The notes beneath the pieces were generated by a model. It did no database searches and was not told where the DNA came from. It saw only the letters and a list, made by a program, of their open reading frames with translations. 14,585 nucleotides of DNA from Candidatus Zixiibacteriota bacterium. GTDB lineage: Bacteria; Zixibacteria; MSB-5A5; GN15; PGXB01. A program made the position numbers and the translations under genes. Positions 1-7,121 of the stretch are shown here, in pieces; the first letter of the stretch is position 1, and every line of letters starts with the position of its first letter. Where the stretch lies: the NCBI GenBank assembly GCA_024230695.1, contig JAAERC010000561.1, positions 1 to 14,585 on the forward strand, read 5' to 3'.

Positions 1-699
1 ATAGAACTTGAAAATCTAGTTGATCTACAGAAAAAAATCGCTGAAGTAAAAGCCGATTTTGGTGTTGCTTTTGACGGCGATGCTGACCGGATGTTTCTGG
101 TTGATAAATTTGGAAATCAGGTCGGCGGCGATATGGTTACCGCTTTGGTTTCCGACAATCTCCTCAAAAAAAATCCGGGCGAGACTATTTTATACAATCT
201 TATCTGCTCAAAGGCGGTGCCGGAACTGGTAGAACGCAGGGGCGGAAAAGCGATTAAAACCCGCGTAGGACACGCCCTGATAAAGCCGTTAATGAAAAAA
301 CATAACGCGATATTTGGCGGTGAGCATTCCGGTCATTTCTATTTCAGGGATTTCTGGTTTTCAGATTCGGGACTAATAGCATTTTTGGTCTGTCTTGATC
401 TCTTAAGCCGCGGAAATGTTCAATTGCATGAAAAAATTGCCGAAATCGACCCATATTTCAGATCGGGCGAGATTAATACAAAGGTTGATTCTGTAAAGGA
501 AAAAATCGAGCAAATCACAGAATTCTGTTCTGATGCCGAAATCGATCAAATGGACGGAGTCAGTGTCGCTTATGAGGATTTCTGGTTTAATGTCCGGCCA
601 TCGAATACTGAGCCGCTATTAAGATTAAATGGCGAGGCGGTCTCAAAAGAGATTTTAGATGAAAAACTCGAAAAGATACTGACTATTATTCGTTCATAA
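1..699 (+). CDS. Phosphomannomutase/phosphoglucomutase, C-terminal part (5' end outside window)
   Basis: This is the C-terminal 232 residues of an alpha-D-phosphohexomutase, which interconverts hexose 6-phosphates and 1-phosphates (mannose or glucose) for nucleotide-sugar and envelope polysaccharide synthesis in the cytoplasm. The reading frame is open from base 1, so the gene begins upstream of the window; the first ATG, at 91, falls just after the metal-binding loop and cannot be the true start. Family signatures are in the right order: metal-binding loop DGDADR at fragment residues 25-30, sugar-binding loop GEHSGH at 107-112, and phosphate-binding loop RPSNTEP at 199-205, near the C-terminus. 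The catalytic-serine domain is missing only because of the window edge. Full-length relatives have about 450 residues. The motifs do not separate mannose from glucose specificity, so no symbol is given. It ends at TAA, 61 bp before a strong terminator. Confidence 0.93.
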   Translation: MELENLVDLQKKIAEVKADFGVAFDGDADRMFLVDKFGNQVGGDMVTALVSDNLLKKNPGETILYNLICSKAVPELVERRGGKAIKTRVGHALIKPLMKKHNAIFGGEHSGHFYFRDFWFSDSGLIAFLVCLDLLSRGNVQLHEKIAEIDPYFRSGEINTKVDSVKEKIEQITEFCSDAEIDQMDGVSVAYEDFWFNVRPSNTEPLLRLNGEAVSKEILDEKLEKILTIIRS

Positions 700-760
700 T
701 TTAATTGGCAATTTTGTCATTTTCATAGTTTTTAATCTGACCATAAATATTTCTCATATA

Positions 761-788
761 AAAAAGCCCCCCGTAAGGGGGGCTTTTT
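761..788. terminator. Bidirectional intrinsic terminator between convergent genes
   Basis: A perfect 12-bp stem, AAAAAGCCCCCC (761-772) with GGGGGGCTTTTT (777-788), closes a 4-nt GTAA loop. The six G:C pairs are flanked by A/T runs on both sides, so each strand reads as a GC-rich hairpin followed by a U-tract. It sits between the end of the phosphohexomutase gene (699) and the end of the opposing secreted-protein gene (826), as expected for a shared terminator. Confidence 0.93.
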
Positions 789-825
789 ATATGGTGTGTT
801 TCTGAAATTAGAGTCAGGCTAGACG

Positions 826-3477
826 TTATTTCAGAAGTACCATTTTCTTAGTCGCACTGAATTCGTCAGTAGTGAATTTGTAGAAATACATTCCACTAGC
901 AACATCAGTAGCATCCCAGATAACCTGGTAGTTACCAGCTTCACTGTATCCTGAGAAGTCCTTAACCAGCTGACCAGAAACGTTATAGATGGAGATGTTC
1001 CAGTTAGAAGCAACTGGTAAAGCATATCCAATAACGGTTTCAGGGTTGAACGGGTTAGGATAGTTCTGCAAGAGAGCAAAGTTATCCGGTACAAGCTTCA
1101 TAGCAACTTCGAGCTGAGCACCGAAATAATCGGAGGCTTCAACACGAACCAGATTGGCATCACCTTCAACGCTGAAAATACTACCAGCACTGAGAACTTC
1201 ACGTCCAATGTTATAAACAAGAACATGAGTATTACCATTAATATAACCATGTCTAATAGTCATATTATTGGCATTATCAGCGAGAGTAGGAAGAATTTCA
1301 TTGTCAAAGACAAACAGAGCCGCACCAACTTCAGTTCCACTCAGATTAACATTGTTGTCAGTGACTTCAATGGTGATCTGTTCTGGAGCAAGCTTGCCAA
1401 GGTTATCAGCATAAGGAAGAGCATCGCCAATGATGATTCTTATGAGATAAACAAGGTCAGCAACTGAAAGCGGTGTGCCATCAGCATTAATATCTGTGGC
1501 CGCAGTCTGACCAGCAGGATTAATAGTGAAGGCCGCTCCACCAGCAATAAAGTAGTTGGTGAAGACAACAGCGTCTGCAACTTCATTCATAATACCATTC
1601 AGGTTGATATCACCACGATCATCAATTTCTTTCTTACAGATGATCTTGACGAAACCATTTTCAAAGATAACCGCGCCAAGCGGTCCCTTGAAAACTTCTT
1701 CTTCTTCTGGATCGCCAGCCTGAACGATATCATAACAGTCTTCTTCCGGACCATAGTAACCAAAGTCACCATCGTCTATGATCTCTCCCCAATCAGGATC
1801 AATAACCTGGTTGGCCAGATAGAGGAAGTTACCAGTAGTATCTGAAAGGGTGTTATCGCCACAGTCGCGCCAGTAGAAACGAATTGGCACAATCTGACAT
1901 TCGTAATTCAGATCACTGGAAACCTGGAAGTTCATATAAGCCAGGTCAGCATCTACTCCACCATAAACATGGTCATTGGTGTTAAGAATACCATCATTGG
2001 TTTCTCTCAAACCGACGATACGCAGTAAGCCTGTTGGGCAACCGCCACCGCAGTTATCGACAAAACGATAAGTGAAGTATTCAAATTCTTCAAGATTTCC
2101 TTCGGTGTCAGTTAGAGCCGAGCCCGGGGTCACTAATAAAGCGGCCAGAGCTGAAGCGTCATAAGCAACGAGGAAATCAAAACCACCAATAGGATCAGGA
2201 CCAACGCCAAGCGGATTCATTGTAATCGAAACAGTTGCAGTTGAGCCCATCAAGACGCCTTTACCTTCATCGCCAAGTTCATCTTCGATGTCAACATAGA
2301 AACCAGTGACATGGATGTCAAAGCATAAGGTATCAGCATTTTCAGGACTGCAAGGTGTGCAAGTTTCTGCGCCATCATCAACAAGAATACAAAGGGTGAA
2401 ATCACCAGTGTAGCCCATGTCAAATCCAGCAATATCCCAGCTCCATTCACCCGTAGGACCGTCAACAACAAGTCCGGTACCAAAAGTGGTCGGGCCATCA
2501 AAGCTAAGCATTGAATAATTAAGAGCTGAAGGACCAAGATATGGTCCCTGATCTTCGGCATTTACGCCGCCAATTAGCTCAATACCCAAAGTGGTATAAA
2601 TCACGTCTGTAACCGGAATGTCGCCTGTGACGTTGATAACAACATCAGCATCGTCTTTCCAGCCAGCCCACATCTCATCGCCAAATAGTGGCGGAGTGTT
2701 CTGGACACAAACGTAAACTTCGCAACTATCGGCATCGCCACATTTATCGGTCGCAACAACGGTGAAGTAGTTATCACAAACATCTTCTCCGCCGGTCGCC
2801 CAAGTAACGTCACCGGTAAAAGCATCAATAACTGCTGCTGAAGGTGAATCGCCTACGAGACTAAATAGAACAGTCTCACATGCATCAAGATCCTCAAATG
2901 TTATACCAAATGTAACTGTTTCACCAAAGTGGACAGTCTGATCATCAGGACAAGTGATTTCAGGAAATTGATTAACTATTGTTAACAAGCCGTCGTCAAA
3001 ATCAGGAGTAATCTCAACAATAGGATCACAACCAACAAACAACGAACCATGCGTAAACGGATCATCGACAGTAGCACTGACTACAGTAATAGCTCCTGTG
3101 CAGAGATCTTCAGTATCAAAATGAAGGGTTCCGATTGTGGTTGTGCCAGCAGTAATGCAGGCATCAGCCAAAACGTCGCCCATATAGCCAGCAACACGAA
3201 CCACATTACCATCAATGATAGTAGTGGTGGAAAGCGTTAAAGCGGCTTCAGTAAATGTAAAACTGCTAAAATCTCCGCCAACTTCAAAGATTGCCTCGAA
3301 AGCGCCGAGATTATCTATGCTAGTCACATAAACGCTCATATCAGCTGTTACACAACGAGGGACATCTTTGTTCTCAAACGATATCTCGTAATCCTGCGCA
3401 GATGCGAACGAATACGTGAAAAGGAGTAAGAATGAAGCCAGCAACAAAGATAAATACGATTTTCTTTTTTGCATCAT
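826..3477 (-). CDS. Large secreted protein with cohesin-like domains, internal dockerin and C-terminal T9SS-type sorting tail
   Basis: An 883-residue exported protein. Residues 1-28 form a signal peptide: basic MMQKRK, a hydrophobic leucine-rich core, then ASAQ. Residues 29-168 look cohesin-like, 172-260 and 262-391 are cysteine-containing Ig/cadherin-like segments, and about 394-590 is a second cohesin-like beta segment. Residues 621-690 are a dockerin type I-like pair of Ca-binding repeats (RGDINLNGI, then TDINADG). About 695-800 is another beta domain. Residues 802-883 are a typical Por-secretion/FlgD-like tail: NYPNPFNPET, then YNVSGQLV, then GMYFYKF, ending KKMVLLK. Such tails direct export by the type IX system in Bacteroidota and occur widely in FCB candidate phyla. 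The likely site is the cell surface or outside the cell; ligand and role are unknown. ATG ATG at the start is preceded by AAAGGAG at good spacing. A long leader and its own promoter lie upstream. Domain limits between the signal peptide and the dockerin are approximate. Confidence 0.88.
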   Translation of the reverse strand: MMQKRKSYLSLLLASFLLLFTYSFASAQDYEISFENKDVPRCVTADMSVYVTSIDNLGAFEAIFEVGGDFSSFTFTEAALTLSTTTIIDGNVVRVAGYMGDVLADACITAGTTTIGTLHFDTEDLCTGAITVVSATVDDPFTHGSLFVGCDPIVEITPDFDDGLLTIVNQFPEITCPDDQTVHFGETVTFGITFEDLDACETVLFSLVGDSPSAAVIDAFTGDVTWATGGEDVCDNYFTVVATDKCGDADSCEVYVCVQNTPPLFGDEMWAGWKDDADVVINVTGDIPVTDVIYTTLGIELIGGVNAEDQGPYLGPSALNYSMLSFDGPTTFGTGLVVDGPTGEWSWDIAGFDMGYTGDFTLCILVDDGAETCTPCSPENADTLCFDIHVTGFYVDIEDELGDEGKGVLMGSTATVSITMNPLGVGPDPIGGFDFLVAYDASALAALLVTPGSALTDTEGNLEEFEYFTYRFVDNCGGGCPTGLLRIVGLRETNDGILNTNDHVYGGVDADLAYMNFQVSSDLNYECQIVPIRFYWRDCGDNTLSDTTGNFLYLANQVIDPDWGEIIDDGDFGYYGPEEDCYDIVQAGDPEEEEVFKGPLGAVIFENGFVKIICKKEIDDRGDINLNGIMNEVADAVVFTNYFIAGGAAFTINPAGQTAATDINADGTPLSVADLVYLIRIIIGDALPYADNLGKLAPEQITIEVTDNNVNLSGTEVGAALFVFDNEILPTLADNANNMTIRHGYINGNTHVLVYNIGREVLSAGSIFSVEGDANLVRVEASDYFGAQLEVAMKLVPDNFALLQNYPNPFNPETVIGYALPVASNWNISIYNVSGQLVKDFSGYSEAGNYQVIWDATDVASGMYFYKFTTDEFSATKKMVLLK

Positions 3478-3898
3478 TATAATGCTCCTTTAAACAATTT
3501 AAAGGTTCATTAAACTAAATTAAGTAATAGGTATCTTTTAAATCAGATTTAAAAAATATCCCATTAGATTCCGAACTTGTGCTACAGACGAGGTGTCGGA
3601 TTAACCTCGCCTCAATCTTTCTATAAAAAGATTACAATCTTCAAATTTATAAGAAGTCTGAATAAACCAGAAGTCTTAAAGAACTTGAAAATGTTCTTTA
3701 AAAAGAAAGGATTAAGCTTTGTTTTTGGAAATATTAAAATGATTACAAGATGTTCCCATCCTATCACCATCTTAAAATATTTTAAAGGCTTGTCGATAAG
3801 AGCTTATGAAAACTGTAAGCTTATAACCAGTATAACCTTACAAAAGGTGCGTCAGCCGCTTAACAGAAGTGATTCTATAACACAACTATTCCCTGGAC
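3478..3898 (-). promoter_or_regulatory. Long, hairpin-rich 5' leader of the secreted-protein gene
   Basis: About 420 nt separate the predicted transcription start (near 3898) from the ATG at 3477. Local perfect hairpins include a GC-rich 6-bp stem, CGAGGT 3589-3594 with ACCTCG 3604-3609; a 7-bp stem, 3614-3620 with 3627-3633; and a 9-bp stem, 3676-3684 with 3693-3701. An 8-bp direct repeat, AGAAGTCT, occurs at 3652-3659 and 3669-3676. A Shine-Dalgarno AAGGAG (3485-3490) precedes the start. I do not recognise a known riboswitch class, and no hairpin has an adjacent U-tract, so regulation is only a possibility. No credible protein gene is seen in it. Confidence 0.4.
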
Positions 3899-3904
3899 AG
3901 CCCC

Positions 3905-3932
3905 TATATAACATATAATTCCTATTTGTCAA
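3905..3932 (-). promoter_or_regulatory. Sigma70-type promoter for the secreted-protein gene
   Basis: On the minus strand a perfect -35 TTGACA (3927-3932) is followed after 16 bp by TATATA (3905-3910), giving a start near 3898. The same arrangement (TTGACA, 16 bp, TATATT) occurs before the mrp-like gene at 14133-14160. It is the best promoter match between 3478 and 4629. Confidence 0.65.
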
Positions 3933-4231
3933 GAATTATTTTAATATAATTCAAAATAATCGCAAATACTATCATTCGTAGTAATACAATTAGTGAAAAT
4001 GACCCAAAATACGACACAAAATTAATACTCATATTCGCGATTATTTTATCACAAACCATCAATTTTTCTATAAAACTGTTCATAATCAATCGATCAGCCC
4101 AGCTCTCAACGCCATATTTGATATCTTGAATTTGTCAAAATCTCAACCGATCCAGACACAGAATATTCAAACCTAGATATAGCAATTAGCCTCAGAATTT
4201 TCCATATCAATCTCCCCAAATATATCAACTA

Positions 4232-4247
4232 TGTGATTTTTTTCACA
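4232..4247. promoter_or_regulatory. CRP/FNR-family operator-like palindrome, site 1
   Basis: TGTGATTTTTTTCACA is an exact match to TGTGA-N6-TCACA, the classical cAMP-receptor-protein consensus. The same 16 bp recur at 4547-4562. A weak extended -10 on the minus strand (TGC TATATC, 4176-4184) would place this site near -71, a position used by class I CRP activation, but that promoter is speculative. Confidence 0.6.
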
Positions 4248-4307
4248 AATTCACTCACTTGAACGAAGTAGCATAGAGGATATCAGGTAATCATAAACGA
4301 CCTTATA

Positions 4308-4325
4308 TTGTGATAATTTTCACAA
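4308..4325. promoter_or_regulatory. CRP/FNR-family operator-like palindrome, site 2
   Basis: TTGTGATAATTTTCACAA has perfect 6-bp arms around the TGTGA-N6-TCACA core (4309-4324). Its centre is 77 bp from that of site 1. Confidence 0.6.
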
Positions 4326-4470
4326 TCTCGCCGTTTTGAATTAAAAACATGTCACAATATATTGACATATCAAACAATAAAAAACGGGTAATATATTGAT
4401 TTAAAACCAAAAATATAGGCCTTTTGAAATGGCCATAATCTTCAAAAGATAGCTAATAAGCCATTGTATC

Positions 4471-4488
4471 ATGTGAATTATTTCACAT
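4471..4488. promoter_or_regulatory. CRP/FNR-family operator-like palindrome, site 3
   Basis: ATGTGAATTATTTCACAT has perfect 6-bp arms around the TGTGA-N6-TCACA core (4472-4487). Its centre is 163 bp from site 2 and 75 bp from site 4. Confidence 0.6.
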
Positions 4489-4546
4489 TCTTTCATATAA
4501 ATGAGCCAAAATATATTGAATATATAGTAATATTTGGGATAATTTA

Positions 4547-4562
4547 TGTGATTTTTTTCACA
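4547..4562. promoter_or_regulatory. CRP/FNR-family operator-like palindrome, site 4
   Basis: TGTGATTTTTTTCACA is identical to site 1, including the T6 spacer and the flanking A and AA. It lies 68 bp beyond the stop codon of the outer-membrane protein gene. Confidence 0.6.
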
Positions 4563-4629
4563 AACTCTTATCGTTTTTGCTCCACAAAACAGGCAATTTG
4601 AAGATGTAATTGTAATCAAAGAGAGAGGG

Positions 4630-5931
4630 TTAGAACCTATAAGAAAGGCCTCCTGAGATCAAATACAGGCGGCTATTATCGCTCTGGGTGTCATGAAATT
4701 CGAGATCAAATGACAGCAAAATATCGAGATTCAGGCCGCCAAACAGTCCCATACTTCCAATAATATTGGCTCTTTCAAACAGAAATTCGGACCTGTAAAT
4801 TGACTTATTTCGGTAGATCCGCTTTCCAAATTTGTTTTCAACCATCAAAAACAGCCCTTTCGATCCAAAATAATCGAGCCCAAAAATAGCCATAATTTCA
4901 GTATAATCATCGTCATTTGAGTAATCTGAGTCGGTATTCAGAAGCTCTATTTCGGGTCCTATAAAGGTTGATAATGCCGAAAAACGGCCAAAACTCTGTC
5001 CCGCAAAAAGGCCAAAACGAGCCAAATAATAATCATCATTTATGAAATCATTTTGCGAAAAATTGAAATATTCCACATTTTGTCTGGCCCTCAGAAAGTA
5101 ATTTTCGCCCAGCGGCATCTTGGTATCAGCATTAAGGCTTATCAAAAAATAGTTTTCCCGGTTGTCTAATTGGTTATAATTCCTTGATTCAAATCCCAAA
5201 TCGGCGGTTAAATAAGCCCCAAAAACTGACCCAAAATAGCCCAAATTTCCTCGAAAAAGAGCATAATCAAGTTGGTTTGAATCAGGAACATCTCTGATTT
5301 CAAAGGCCGAATTAAAGGAAATAGAATTAAAATTGGGCGTAAAATAGTTAAAACCGAGCTCAATTCCATATCTTGAATAGTTATAAATATATGATTCAAC
5401 TGTGTCAAATCTGACACTTTCTGAATAGATTTTTGAGCGTAAATCAACCATATTTGAAAGCCGATAACGGTAATCAAAATTGCTATTTAGGATAACAAGC
5501 TCTTCTCCGGGGTCGGCGGTCCCCTTATAATTTTCCTTTAATTCTAATCGAAAATTACCTACAAATTGGCTTTTATGCAAAGTTTTTCCTATCCGTGCGG
5601 TGCCCAAAATACGAAATAATTCACCGGTCTGTTCCCATCCAATTTCATAATTTTGGTCGATATTTTTACTATTTTCGGAATCAGAAGAATAACCCAAATA
5701 GAAAAAACCTTTCTTATCGTCAAGATAATCTTTCTTTAATAAGGCTGATTTTAGTGATGAATCCGGGTCTAAATAGGTATCCTCAGACTCAAGAAAATAC
5801 TCCTGCGAGATATAGTCATATCCAATACCGGCCCGTAAATCAAAACCGCCGGAGCTGTCAGCAATAACAACTCCGGCATTAATTATATAAAGGCTAAGTG
5901 CCAGATATATCAATCGAATTATTTGTCTCAA
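4630..5931 (-). CDS. Putative outer-membrane beta-barrel protein of unknown function
   Basis: I do not recognise the family. The 433-residue product begins with a signal peptide: MRQIIR, a hydrophobic core to about residue 23, and probable cleavage near VIA-DS. The rest is made of short alternating polar/aromatic segments rich in Tyr, Phe, Asn, Asp and Ser (for example YFLRARQNVEYFNF and FGLFAGQSFGRF). It ends LSYRF, with the terminal Phe typical of substrates of the outer-membrane assembly (BAM) machinery. A transmembrane barrel is therefore inferred. The start is TTG at 5929-5931, three bases after the stop of the upstream gene, with GCGGGG as a weak ribosome site; no other nearby start keeps the whole signal peptide. 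This tight spacing implies co-transcription, and probably coupled translation, with the helical-repeat gene, and hence control by the sigma54 promoter at 7009-7025. No terminator is visible after the stop codon. Confidence 0.75.
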   Translation of the reverse strand: MRQIIRLIYLALSLYIINAGVVIADSSGGFDLRAGIGYDYISQEYFLESEDTYLDPDSSLKSALLKKDYLDDKKGFFYLGYSSDSENSKNIDQNYEIGWEQTGELFRILGTARIGKTLHKSQFVGNFRLELKENYKGTADPGEELVILNSNFDYRYRLSNMVDLRSKIYSESVRFDTVESYIYNYSRYGIELGFNYFTPNFNSISFNSAFEIRDVPDSNQLDYALFRGNLGYFGSVFGAYLTADLGFESRNYNQLDNRENYFLISLNADTKMPLGENYFLRARQNVEYFNFSQNDFINDDYYLARFGLFAGQSFGRFSALSTFIGPEIELLNTDSDYSNDDDYTEIMAIFGLDYFGSKGLFLMVENKFGKRIYRNKSIYRSEFLFERANIIGSMGLFGGLNLDILLSFDLEFHDTQSDNSRLYLISGGLSYRF

Positions 5932-5934
5932 ACT

Positions 5935-6966
5935 CTATAACCCCGCCATTTTTTTGGCCTTTCTCAAGCTTATCTGAGCCGCCTTGATATTTGCGGCACA
6001 GGCCTCAGAATCTCCAGAAAGGCAAAAACGCTCGGCTTTATTCAGATTTTTATTGGCGGTTTTGAGCAGTTTTTGAGCTCTTTTATCGCCGCTTTCTCTA
6101 ATTAAACCAGCAACCCGGTCGAAATCTGCTTTTAATCTATTTAGCTTCTCGGTCTGAATATCATTATCCTGGCACATTTCAATAGCTGAATTAAGGCGTT
6201 GATTCATTCCTCGAAGCCTGTTTTCAATTGCCTTAAATCCTATATTATCCTGATTGCTCTTGATCTTTGCAAACCTGTTTCTGACCTCATTCAAGATCTG
6301 TTCGGCTTGATTATTTCCGCAATTTTCCATCAAATTTTCAACGCGAATGATTTTATTTTCAAGTCTTTCAATTTGATTACGTAAACGATCCTGATCCCCA
6401 TTTGTCTCTTTAACCCGTTCTATCAGGCGTTTCAGCCTGTTTTCGACCTGTCGCGACAACTTGAGAGCTGGTCGTAATTGTTGATTATGATAGAATTCCC
6501 GGGCACGACGTTGATTTTCCTGGGCTGTATTATAGAGCGATTCTATTTTATTCCCGACATCGTTGGGCATATTTGCTCTTACTCTATCAAGAAGTTTATC
6601 GGTTTTCTCAATTTGGCGACGAACCAAATTTTCATTTTCATTAGACTGTCGATTGAGTAAAGCGGCATTTTTGGCCTTATCTCTGGCGCTTTTCGTTAAA
6701 ATAATACCACTCGTAAAATTCCCTCCCATTCCCATATTTCGGGACTGAGTTTGAATCTTTTCGGCCAGCTTTAATAACTCACTGCCCTTATCAATTCCTG
6801 AGCTGGAAATTATATTCCGGGCCTGGTTGATAACCTCATTAGTTATTCCAAATTCTTGGTCAAAACGATTTCGAGTCTGCTGTTGTTGTTGCTGGCTATA
6901 AACAAACGATGGTATCAGCACTGCAATAACTAAAGTAACTATTAACATTTTTGGCAATTTTTTCAT
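5935..6966 (-). CDS. Exported all-helical protein with four internal repeats, unknown function
   Basis: The product has 343 residues from the ATG at 6966. That start has AAGGAG six bases upstream (6973-6978) and a proper signal peptide: MKKLPK, a hydrophobic stretch to about residue 20, then FVYSQ. The same frame is open up to an ATG at 7071, but that start would put a non-secretory leader before the signal peptide and lies upstream of the sigma54 promoter, so it is rejected. After a short poly-Gln run (25-30) the mature protein is charged and helical. I see four related units of about 75-80 residues (roughly 41-104, 112-185, 193-266, 271-343). Each has an amphipathic helix, then a hairpin of the pattern LL-x2-A-x3-N-x2-A and A-x7-L-x-K/R-A. 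There is no transmembrane segment or lipobox. A periplasmic scaffold or partner of the neighbouring barrel protein is inferred; no enzyme motif is visible. Confidence 0.8.
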   Translation of the reverse strand: MKKLPKMLIVTLVIAVLIPSFVYSQQQQQQTRNRFDQEFGITNEVINQARNIISSSGIDKGSELLKLAEKIQTQSRNMGMGGNFTSGIILTKSARDKAKNAALLNRQSNENENLVRRQIEKTDKLLDRVRANMPNDVGNKIESLYNTAQENQRRAREFYHNQQLRPALKLSRQVENRLKRLIERVKETNGDQDRLRNQIERLENKIIRVENLMENCGNNQAEQILNEVRNRFAKIKSNQDNIGFKAIENRLRGMNQRLNSAIEMCQDNDIQTEKLNRLKADFDRVAGLIRESGDKRAQKLLKTANKNLNKAERFCLSGDSEACAANIKAAQISLRKAKKMAGL

Positions 6967-7008
6967 TTTTTTCTCCTTTTTTTCTTTTTTCAATTCAGAG
7001 AAATAAAC

Positions 7009-7025
7009 ATCAACTATCGTGCCAA
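7009..7025 (-). promoter_or_regulatory. Sigma54 (-24/-12) promoter for the helical-repeat and barrel genes
   Basis: The minus strand reads TTGGCACGATAGTTGAT against the sigma54 consensus YTGGCACGRNNNTTGCW. Every fixed base matches except the C of the -12 GC, which is A. GG (7022-7023) and GA (7010-7011) are separated by exactly 10 bp. Transcription would start near 6998, 32 nt before the ATG at 6966. The gene immediately upstream encodes a sigma54 activator, which strongly supports the call. Confidence 0.8.
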
Positions 7026-7034
7026 AACAAAAAA

Positions 7035-7049
7035 CAATAGAATCTATTG
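7035..7049. repeat. 15-bp palindrome upstream of the sigma54 promoter
   Basis: CAATAGAATCTATTG has perfect 7-bp arms around one central base. Its centre lies at about -44 from the predicted sigma54 start, closer than enhancer-binding proteins usually sit, so it may instead bind another regulator or an accessory factor. Confidence 0.4.
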
Positions 7050-7097
7050 CACAACAATCACTTATAATCACAAGCCGACTTTCTCAAACCTAATTTC

Positions 7098-7111
7098 GTA
7101 CCTTCTGGTAC
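7098..7111. promoter_or_regulatory. Candidate upstream activator site for the NtrC-type regulator
   Basis: GTACC-TTCT-GGTAC is a perfect 5-bp inverted repeat centred at about -106 from the predicted sigma54 start, within the range typical of enhancer sites. It lies just after the stop codon of the activator gene. It could instead be a weak hairpin, but no U-tract follows on the minus strand. Cognate binding is inferred only. Confidence 0.35.
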
Positions 7112-7121
7112 TATTTGGCCG

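Larger units (their letters stand above)
3933..4629. other. AT-rich non-coding region with operator-like palindromes
   Basis: This 700-bp stretch lies between the end of the outer-membrane protein gene and the promoter of the secreted-protein gene. It is clearly more AT-rich than the flanking genes. It holds four CRP-type palindromes (listed separately), three copies of AATATATTGA (4356-4365, 4390-4399, 4510-4519) and a 20-bp imperfect palindrome, ATGTCACAATATATTGACAT (4349-4368). I see no convincing coding frame, RNA gene or terminator in it. Confidence 0.6.

Noticed and set aside
3577..3918. Open frame of 113 codons on the plus strand in the secreted-protein leader region.
   Set aside because: The translation shows no recognisable domain, no convincing ribosome site precedes it, and it runs antisense through the leader and into the -10 region of the minus-strand promoter.
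4173..4205. Ten-residue minus-strand frame after a GGGGAG sequence, possibly a leader peptide.
   Set aside because: Such short frames are expected by chance and nothing nearby suggests attenuation.
4232..4562. The repeated palindromes considered as a CRISPR array or transposon ends.
   Set aside because: The units are short, unevenly spaced and contain T6 or AT spacers inside the palindrome; there are no spacers of constant length, no cas genes, no transposase and no target duplication.
4401..4619. Open frame of 72 codons on the minus strand.
   Set aside because: It overlaps two of the operator-like palindromes, has AT-driven composition (Ile, Lys, Tyr, Phe) and no ribosome site or family resemblance.
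6967..7071. Upstream ATG at 7071 as the start of the helical-repeat protein.
   Set aside because: It would bury the signal peptide and lies upstream of the sigma54 promoter; the ATG at 6966 has a good ribosome site.
7098..7111. GTACC hairpin considered as a terminator for the regulator gene.
   Set aside because: The stem is only 5 bp and no U-run follows on the minus strand; kept only as a candidate activator site.
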